This document shows, in pieces, positions 58,200 to 64,000 of a stretch of 64,000 nucleotides of DNA. Position 1 is the stretch's first letter. The number at the start of each line of letters is the position of its first letter. The notes beneath the pieces were generated by a model. It saw nothing but the letters and a program-made list of their open reading frames with translations. It was not told where the DNA came from and made no database searches. Made by a program: the position numbers and the translations under genes. The stretch is from the NCBI GenBank assembly GCA_963751595.1, contig CAVVVC010000012.1, forward strand, positions 124,001-188,000. The letters run 5' to 3'. The DNA comes from JAHEGP01 sp963751595 (GTDB lineage Bacteria; Pseudomonadota; Gammaproteobacteria; Pseudomonadales; JAHEGP01).

Positions 58200-59357
58200 A
58201 TGGCTGAGCCACTCCCGGTCGCGCCCCCCCTGCAGGACAGGCCCAATTTGCTGGGCCTGTCGCAGCAGGAGCTCGAGCTGTTTTTGCAGGTTTTGGGGGA
58301 GAAGCCGTTCCGTGCCCGTCAGATAATGAAGTGGATTCACCATCAGGGTGTGACCGACTTCGATGCCATGAGCAATATCAGCAAGTCTTTGCGGCAGCGC
58401 TTGCGAGAACTTGCCGTAATTCAGCTGCCCGAGGTGGTGCACCAGCATACCTCCGCCGATGGCACTCGCAAATGGGCGATACGGGTTCACGGGGGCAGCC
58501 TGGTAGAGACCGTGCTGATCCCGGAGGGGCAGCGTGCAACGCTGTGTGTGTCGTCGCAAATCGGCTGTAGCCTCGACTGCAGTTTTTGCTCCACCGGCAA
58601 GCAGGGATACCAGCGCGATCTCAGCGCGGCTGAAATCGTTGCCCAGATCTGGTTAGCCAACCACGCCCTGGGTGTCTACCGCGAGGGGGGTTCACGGGTC
58701 ATCACCAACGTGGTGATGATGGGCATGGGCGAACCACTGCTGAATTTCGACAACGTCGTGACCGCGGCCAATCTGATGATGGATGACTTCGGCTATGGCC
58801 TGTCCAAGCGCCGTGTAACCCTGAGCACTTCAGGGGTAGTGCCGGCGCTGGAGCGGCTTATCGGTAAAACCGATGTGTCATTGGCAATATCACTGCACGC
58901 GGCCAACGATACCCTGCGCAACGAACTGGTGCCTATCAACCGCAAGTATCCCATCAGCGAGCTGTTGCGAGCCACCCGCCGCTATATGGATCATCTCCCC
59001 GACCGCAGCCGGGTGGTGGTGTTTGAGTACACCCTGATCAAAGGCATCAACGACCTCGATCAGCACGCCCACGAATTGGCGGCGTTGCTGCGGGAGATAC
59101 CCTGCAAAATCAACCTGATACCCTTTAATCCGTTTCCCCAGTCCGACTACAAGCGACCTTCGACGGCCCGGGTCGACCGCTTCAAGCGCATTTTGCAGCA
59201 GTCCAAATACATCGTGACCGTGCGCAGCACCCGGGGCGATGACATCGACGCAGCCTGTGGCCAGTTGGTGGGTCAGGTCCAGGACAGGACCCGACGCAAC
59301 GCGCGCTACCGTGCGCGCCTGCAGCCCGGCGAAGCCCTGGTCAAGGTGCTTGACTGA
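58200..59357 (+). CDS. rlmN: dual-specificity 23S rRNA/tRNA adenine-C2 methyltransferase
   Basis: 385 residues from ATG 58200; a GTG at 58167 inside ndk gives 396. Radical-SAM CX3CX2C at Cys123, Cys127, Cys130 (GCSLDCSFCSTGKQG). Also MGMGEPLLNFDNVV (SAM contact), VTLSTSGVVPAL and SLHAANDTLRN; catalytic Cys in DIDAACGQLVG. Methylates C2 of A2503 and A37 of tRNAs. Part of the ndk-to-hisS run. Confidence 0.95.
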   Translation: MAEPLPVAPPLQDRPNLLGLSQQELELFLQVLGEKPFRARQIMKWIHHQGVTDFDAMSNISKSLRQRLRELAVIQLPEVVHQHTSADGTRKWAIRVHGGSLVETVLIPEGQRATLCVSSQIGCSLDCSFCSTGKQGYQRDLSAAEIVAQIWLANHALGVYREGGSRVITNVVMMGMGEPLLNFDNVVTAANLMMDDFGYGLSKRRVTLSTSGVVPALERLIGKTDVSLAISLHAANDTLRNELVPINRKYPISELLRATRRYMDHLPDRSRVVVFEYTLIKGINDLDQHAHELAALLREIPCKINLIPFNPFPQSDYKRPSTARVDRFKRILQQSKYIVTVRSTRGDDIDAACGQLVGQVQDRTRRNARYRARLQPGEALVKVLD

Positions 59358-59362
59358 ACCCT

Positions 59363-60184
59363 ATGAGGAGTGTGTTGTCGATGTTTAACTGGCTCGAAAT
59401 CCGGCTCACGGGTGTCGCTATCGGCAGTGTCGCCGTTGCGGTGCTGTCATTGAGCCTGGGCGGCTGTGTGACCGAGACACAGTCCGCCTACACCAAGGAA
59501 GTCACCACCGAGGACGCAGTGCAATCCCATGTCAACGCATCGATGGATTACCTGCGCCAGGGCGACACCGAGAACGCCATGCGCCACCTCAAGAGCGCCT
59601 ACGATCGCGACCCTGACTCTGCCGAGGTAAACAACGGTATGGCGCTGGTGTTTCAGGTGACCGGGGAGAAAGAGCTGGCGGAGCAACATTACAAAGCCGC
59701 GCTGCGCGCTGATCGCGACCTGACTCAGGCGCGCAACAACTACGCGGTTTTTCTGTATGGCGAAGGTCGCTACCCCGAGGCGTGCAAGCAGATGCGCCGG
59801 GTGATCGAGGATACTCTCTACGAGGGTCGAGCCAGTGCGTTCCAGAACCTCGGTCAATGCGAACTCAAGCTGGGGGAGCTGGAGGCGGCTGAAAGTGCCT
59901 TCGAGCGCGCATACGCCCTCAACCGCAGGCAGACGCAGGCGCTGCTCGAATTGAGCCATATCAACATCGAGCAGGGCGATTACGTTACCGCGCAGAAATA
60001 CTATTCGCAATACCGTCAACTGGGTCCCAGGAGCGCGCGCAGTCTTTACATCGGTATTCAACTGGCCGATTACTTCGAGGACGAGGATGCCCTGGCCAGT
60101 ATGGCGTTGGCCCTGAAGAGCATGTATCCGACATCCGAAGAGTATGTCCGTTATAGAAATGAATACGGCAATGACAACAGATAG
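59363..60184 (+). CDS. pilW: type IV pilus biogenesis/stability lipoprotein PilW
   Basis: 273 residues. Signal ending SLGGC gives a lipid-anchored outer-membrane protein; six TPR-like helix pairs follow (e.g. MDYLRQGDTENAMRHLKSAY, AEVNNGMALVFQVTGEKELA). It stabilises the PilQ secretin. Six bases after rlmN, and its stop overlaps rodZ. ATG 59381 is an alternative start. Confidence 0.9.
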   Translation: MRSVLSMFNWLEIRLTGVAIGSVAVAVLSLSLGGCVTETQSAYTKEVTTEDAVQSHVNASMDYLRQGDTENAMRHLKSAYDRDPDSAEVNNGMALVFQVTGEKELAEQHYKAALRADRDLTQARNNYAVFLYGEGRYPEACKQMRRVIEDTLYEGRASAFQNLGQCELKLGELEAAESAFERAYALNRRQTQALLELSHINIEQGDYVTAQKYYSQYRQLGPRSARSLYIGIQLADYFEDEDALASMALALKSMYPTSEEYVRYRNEYGNDNR

Positions 60185-60953
60185 CAAGGCAACCGACAGG
60201 GTGCAGCAACTTGTTGCGCTGGGGGCGCAGTTGCGCGCTGCCCGCGAAAAGCAGGCCTATTCCGTGGCTGAGGTCGCGGAACGCCTGTTCCTCAGCTCGA
60301 GCCAGGTCAACGCCATCGAGCAGGGCAACTACAACGACCTTCCCGCCGAAGTGTTCGTCAAGGGCTACCTGCGCTCCTACGCCAAGCTGTTGCAACTCGA
60401 TCCGGCGCTGATTCTGGCACAATACCAGCCGCCGCCGCTGGTGCAGCCGCAGGAGGAAATGGCACCGGAGCCTGAGTCGGTACCCGCTGGTGGCTTCCTC
60501 GAAAGGCTGCCCGACCTTCCCGGGGCGCTGGTGTGGTCGGTCGCGGCAGTGCTGGCCCTCGTGCTCCTGGCGACGGTCATTTACTTCAGTACAGGGTCTG
60601 ACGTCGACGAAGACGCGCTCTCGCCGTCGGCGGGGGAGCAACAGTCCGGGTTCGACGATGCGGGTGTCAGCGGCTATGCCGCGCTCGATGTGTCCGCTGG
60701 GGACCATCAGGGCGGTGACCATCTGGTGATGCATTTCTCGGAAGATTGCTGGGTCGAAGTGAGGGATGCCTCGCGGAAGATACTGCTGGCGGATATGCGC
60801 CGGGCCGGAGATACCGAAATCGTTCAGGGGGAGCCGCCTTACAAGGTGGTACTGGGTCGCCATTATGCGGTCGCTGTGCGTTTTCGCGGCCGCCCGATTC
60901 CCGTGGTGCCCGATGAGGGGAGCAGGTCTGCACAATTGGTAATAGGCGGTTAG
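60159..60953 (+). CDS. rodZ: cytoskeletal/morphogenesis protein RodZ
   Basis: 264 residues from ATG 60159; ATG 60144 and ATG 60171 are in the same frame and cannot be separated by ribosome-binding sites. HTH_25 at the start (LRAAREKQAYSVAEVAERLF, FVKGYLRSYAKLLQLDP), a membrane helix (LVWSVAAVLALVLLATVIYF), and a C-terminal DUF4115 domain (CWVEVRDASRKILLADM). It links MreB to the membrane in rod-shape control. Overlaps pilW and lies 4 bases before ispG. Confidence 0.92.
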   Translation: MNTAMTTDSKATDRVQQLVALGAQLRAAREKQAYSVAEVAERLFLSSSQVNAIEQGNYNDLPAEVFVKGYLRSYAKLLQLDPALILAQYQPPPLVQPQEEMAPEPESVPAGGFLERLPDLPGALVWSVAAVLALVLLATVIYFSTGSDVDEDALSPSAGEQQSGFDDAGVSGYAALDVSAGDHQGGDHLVMHFSEDCWVEVRDASRKILLADMRRAGDTEIVQGEPPYKVVLGRHYAVAVRFRGRPIPVVPDEGSRSAQLVIGG

Positions 60954-60957
60954 CACA

Positions 60958-62082
60958 ATGAAATACGAAAGTCCCATCGTCCGTCGTCGTTCGCGCCAGA
61001 TTATGGTCGGCAATGTCCCAATCGGTGGCGATGCACCCATCGCCGTGCAGAGCATGACCAACACCGATACCTGCGATGTTGCCGCCACCGTTGCCCAGGT
61101 AAAAGCCCTGCAGGACGCCGGCGCCGATCTGGTGCGGGTGTCGGTGCCGTCGATGGATGCGGCCGAGGCCTTCGGCAAAATTCGCAGTCAGGTTACCTTG
61201 CCGCTCATCGCAGATATTCACTTCGACCACAAGATCGCCCTGCGGGTGGCGGAGCTGGGCGTGGATTGCCTGCGCATCAACCCGGGTAATATCGGCCGCG
61301 AAGACCGGGTTCGGGCGGTGGTGGACTGTGCCAGGGACCGTGGCATCCCGATTCGTATCGGGGTCAACGCGGGTTCGCTGGAGAAGGAGCTGCAGCGCAA
61401 GTACGGTGAGCCCACCCCCGAGGCACTGGTGGAATCGGCGATGCGCCATGTCGACATTCTCGACCGCCTGGACTTTCAGAACTTCAAGCTCAGCCTGAAG
61501 GCTTCGGACGTGTTCATGACGGTTGCAGCTTACCGCCTGATCGCCAGCCAGATCGAGCAACCCCTGCACTTGGGGATTACTGAAGCGGGCGCCCTGCGCA
61601 GCGGCACCGTAAAGTCCTCTGTGGGGCTCGGCATGCTGCTGATGGACGGCATTGGCGATACCCTGAGGGTGTCGCTGGCGGCGGACCCGGTTGAGGAAAT
61701 CAAGGTTGGGTTCGATATTCTCAAGAGCCTGCGGCTGCGTACCCGGGGTATCAACTTCATTGCCTGCCCCAGTTGCTCGCGGCAGAATTTTGATGTCGTC
61801 AGTACCATGAACGCCCTGGAGTCCCGACTCGAAGATGTGCAGACCCCGCTGGATGTGGCGGTGATCGGATGTATCGTCAACGGTCCGGGGGAGGCCAGGG
61901 AAGCCGACATCGGCGTGACCGGGGGAACCCCGAACAATCTGATCTATGCCGATGGCAAAAAAGATCACAAGATCACCAATGCCCGGTTGCTCGATGACCT
62001 GGAAACGATGATTCGCAGGAAGGCTGCACTGCGCCAGGCCGAACTCGAAGAGCAACAGCCCATAAAGATCGTAGGCTCCTAG
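60958..62082 (+). CDS. ispG: 4-hydroxy-3-methylbut-2-en-1-yl diphosphate synthase (flavodoxin)
   Basis: 374 residues. TIM barrel (VRRRSRQIMVGNVPIGGDAP) plus a C-terminal [4Fe-4S] module: FIACPSCSRQNFDV and VIGCIVNGPGEAREADIG hold the three cluster cysteines. Penultimate step of the MEP isoprenoid pathway. Standard position between rodZ and hisS. Confidence 0.96.
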   Translation: MKYESPIVRRRSRQIMVGNVPIGGDAPIAVQSMTNTDTCDVAATVAQVKALQDAGADLVRVSVPSMDAAEAFGKIRSQVTLPLIADIHFDHKIALRVAELGVDCLRINPGNIGREDRVRAVVDCARDRGIPIRIGVNAGSLEKELQRKYGEPTPEALVESAMRHVDILDRLDFQNFKLSLKASDVFMTVAAYRLIASQIEQPLHLGITEAGALRSGTVKSSVGLGMLLMDGIGDTLRVSLAADPVEEIKVGFDILKSLRLRTRGINFIACPSCSRQNFDVVSTMNALESRLEDVQTPLDVAVIGCIVNGPGEAREADIGVTGGTPNNLIYADGKKDHKITNARLLDDLETMIRRKAALRQAELEEQQPIKIVGS

Positions 62083-62126
62083 CGCGCGGCGCAACTGCTG
62101 TAACCAACAAACCGGGAACATAAACC

Positions 62127-63419
62127 TTGTCGACTATTAGAGCCGTGCGTGGGATGAACGACATCCTGCCGGCACAAACCCCCATTTGGCAGCGGCTGGA
62201 GGCAACGGCTGCCAGCCTTTTCAGTCGCTATGGCTACAGCGAGATACGCTTTCCCATCGTCGAGCAGACCGAGCTTTTCAAGCGCTCGATCGGTGAGGTG
62301 ACCGATATCGTCGAAAAGGAGATGTACACCTTTCCCGATCGCAACAACGACAGCCTGACCCTGCGCCCGGAGGGCACCGCCTGCTGCGTGCGCGCCGCCG
62401 AGCAGCACGGGCTGTTGCGCAACCAGGTGCAACGCCTGTGGTACCAGGGGCCGATGTTTCGCTACGAGCGGCCGCAAAAGGGGCGCCAGCGCCAGTTTCA
62501 CCAGATGGGTATCGAGTGCTTTGGACTGGGTGGGCCGGCGATCGACGCGGAAATGCTGGTCTTGACCCAGCGCCTCTGGCGCGAGCTGGGCCTGGGGGAC
62601 GCCGTCAGCCTGGAGCTCAATTCCCTGGGTTCAAGTGCCGACCGCAGGCACTATCGCGAGGCTCTGGTGAACTACCTCCAGCGCCACCATGAGCAACTCG
62701 ACGCCGACAGCCAGCGTCGTTTGCTCAGCAACCCACTGCGGATACTCGACAGCAAGAACCCGGCACTGCAGGAGCTGCTGCAGGGGGCGCCGTCTCTGCA
62801 GGATTTTCTCGGTGATGAGGCGCGCTCCCACTTCGAGCAGTTGACCCGCTTGCTGGACGCCGCGGGTGTCCAATACCGCTTTAATCCGCGCCTGGTGCGC
62901 GGCCTCGATTACTACAACCACACGGTATTCGAATGGACCACCGACAAGCTGGGAGCCCAGGGCACGGTATGCGCCGGTGGCCGTTACGATGGATTGGTTG
63001 AGCAACTGGGGGGCGCGCCGACACCGGCGGTGGGCTTTGCCATGGGCATCGAGCGGCTGGTGCTTCTGTACGAGGAGCATGGCGCTGTGCCGGATGGGCT
63101 GGGTGCAGGGGTTGACGTTTACTTTGTGGTTGCCGGTAACGAGCTTGACGCCCCCGCACTGGCCATCGCCGAGGGGCTGCGCGATGCCATGCCAGAGCTG
63201 GGTTTATTGGTTCACAGCGGTGGCGGCGGCTTCAAGAGCCAGCTAAAAAAAGCGGATAAGAGCGGCGCTCGCTTTGCGTTGATCCTCGGCGACGACGAGG
63301 CGGCCGCTGGCACACTGACATTGAAAGCGTTGCGGGGACAGGCATTTGGCCAGCGGACCCTGCCCAACGATGAACTCACTCAACGACTGCCGACGATTCT
63401 GGCAGCAGCAAATAACTAA
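62127..63419 (+). CDS. hisS: histidyl-tRNA synthetase
   Basis: 430 residues, starting with TTG 62127 (STIRAVRGMNDILP). Class II motifs: FKRSIGEVTDIVEKEMYTF region, LRPEGTACCVRA (motif 2 part), GPMFRYERPQKGRQRQFHQ, histidine site RGLDYYNHTVFEW and motif 3 VGFAMGIERLVLL; anticodon-binding C-domain. Charges tRNA-His. Confidence 0.96.
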   Translation: MSTIRAVRGMNDILPAQTPIWQRLEATAASLFSRYGYSEIRFPIVEQTELFKRSIGEVTDIVEKEMYTFPDRNNDSLTLRPEGTACCVRAAEQHGLLRNQVQRLWYQGPMFRYERPQKGRQRQFHQMGIECFGLGGPAIDAEMLVLTQRLWRELGLGDAVSLELNSLGSSADRRHYREALVNYLQRHHEQLDADSQRRLLSNPLRILDSKNPALQELLQGAPSLQDFLGDEARSHFEQLTRLLDAAGVQYRFNPRLVRGLDYYNHTVFEWTTDKLGAQGTVCAGGRYDGLVEQLGGAPTPAVGFAMGIERLVLLYEEHGAVPDGLGAGVDVYFVVAGNELDAPALAIAEGLRDAMPELGLLVHSGGGGFKSQLKKADKSGARFALILGDDEAAAGTLTLKALRGQAFGQRTLPNDELTQRLPTILAAANN

Positions 63420-63431
63420 CGGGAGACAGGT

Positions 63432-64000
63432 GTGGACGCTTATCGCACAGAAGACGAACAGGTAGAAGCCCTCAAGCGCTGGTGGAAGGAAAACGGCACC
63501 TCGACGCTACTCACCGTTGTGGTGGCGGTGGGTGGCTATTTTGGCTGGCAAGCCTGGCAGAAAAATGAACAGCAACAGCGGGCTGGCGCCTCGGCCCAGT
63601 ACCAGCAGTTGCTCGAGGTCGCCATGGAGCTTGAACAGGATGCCAATGACGCGCGCTACGCGACGGCTTCTCACCTGGTTGAAACCCTCAAGGACGAATA
63701 TTCCGGGACGCTTTACGCGCATTACGCAGCGCTGATGCAGGCCAAGCTGCTGGTCGACCAGAAAGACCTTGAAGCGGCGCAGGCGCAACTGCGCTGGGTG
63801 ATGGACAACAAGCCGGAACCCGAGTTACAGCAGCTTGCCAACCTGCGGCTGGCGCGGGTGCTGTTTGCCGCCGGTGAGCCGGAACAGGCGCTGGCACAGA
63901 TGAACGGCACGGACTATGGCGAGTTTGCCGCGCTTTACTACGAGTTACGCGGTGACATTCACGCTACCCAGGGCGATCTCGAGGCCGCGCGTCAGGATTA
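63432..64000 (+). CDS. yfgM: YfgM-type tetratricopeptide protein, 5' part
   Basis: Starts at GTG 63432 behind GGGAGAC and runs off the window end (189 codons seen). Membrane anchor ~25-40 (TLLTVVVAVGGYFGWQAW), then TPR-like helices (ASAQYQQLLEVAMELEQ; AHYAALMQAKLLVDQKDLE). YfgM is a SecYEG-associated ancillary membrane protein working with PpiD. Order hisS-yfgM-bamB is expected, so bamB probably follows. Confidence 0.9.
   Translation, partial: MDAYRTEDEQVEALKRWWKENGTSTLLTVVVAVGGYFGWQAWQKNEQQQRAGASAQYQQLLEVAMELEQDANDARYATASHLVETLKDEYSGTLYAHYAALMQAKLLVDQKDLEAAQAQLRWVMDNKPEPELQQLANLRLARVLFAAGEPEQALAQMNGTDYGEFAALYYELRGDIHATQGDLEAARQD

Noticed and set aside
1..64000. CRISPR arrays, rRNA, riboswitches
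   Set aside because: No regularly spaced 25-40-bp direct repeats, no rRNA consensus stretches and no recognised riboswitch core were noticed; an exhaustive search needs a covariance-model scan.

Overview
The window reads as a chromosomal stretch of a high-GC, Gram-negative marine-type gammaproteobacterium. The best fit is the Halieaceae/Cellvibrionales neighbourhood, but this is inferred from gene content and order, not from a marker search. Supporting points are the conserved housekeeping order iscR-iscS-(gap)-ndk-rlmN-pilW-rodZ-ispG-hisS-yfgM, the tadA-mltF-purL and secD-secF-suhB-trmJ blocks, and many lipoproteins and outer-membrane proteins. No rRNA, tRNA or CRISPR array was recognised.

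Layout. 1-4.4 kb: the end of a large secreted protein, a 5'-truncated larB remnant, a dihydroxy-acid dehydratase and a small retropepsin-like protease. 4.4-7.1 kb: an IS91-family element with a tyrosine recombinase plus a Y2/HUH transposase, bounded on the right by a 76-bp inverted repeat next to a broken RCC1-repeat gene. 7.4-10.1 kb: a visibly AT-richer patch with a lipoprotein and a truncated-looking secreted protein, probably acquired. 10.3-16.6 kb: envelope genes (lipoprotein, patatin/beta-barrel type Vd protein, M23-like and DUF6544 proteins, CPBP protease). 16.6-27.3 kb: an accessory metabolic cluster of two AraC regulators, tandem DUF1254/DUF1214 proteins, a Baeyer-Villiger-type monooxygenase and a DUF1302/DUF1329 pair. 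27.4-30.3 kb: an arsenate module arsR-GAPDH-arsJ, interrupted by a MITE-like insertion with an apparent target-site duplication. 30.4-31.6 kb: a Xre/RES toxin-antitoxin operon with two perfect operator palindromes. 31.8-40.2 kb: ACT-malic enzyme, a three-lipoprotein operon (two LssY-C-type proteins and one alpha/beta-hydrolase-like protein), pckA and two decayed genes. 40.3-44.5 kb: a PHP-type metallohydrolase lipoprotein and a compact two-gene HicA-like/HTH operon whose promoter overlaps a perfect palindrome. 44.7-64 kb: housekeeping genes.

How the parts work together. The arsenate module would turn arsenate into 1-arseno-3-phosphoglycerate (GAPDH) and export it (ArsJ) under ArsR control. 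The 16.6-27.3 kb cluster looks like uptake or handling and oxidation of a hydrophobic substrate, but the substrate cannot be read from sequence. The right-hand block covers purine synthesis, Sec export, tRNA/rRNA modification, Fe-S regulation, isoprenoid synthesis and cell shape. Notably, iscS is followed directly by ndk: iscU, iscA, hscBA and fdx are absent from their usual place.

The strongest candidates for something not well described are the 43.6-44.5 kb two-gene operon, the LssY-lipoprotein trio, the MITE in the ars operon, and the stem-loops in front of the IS91-type recombinase gene.
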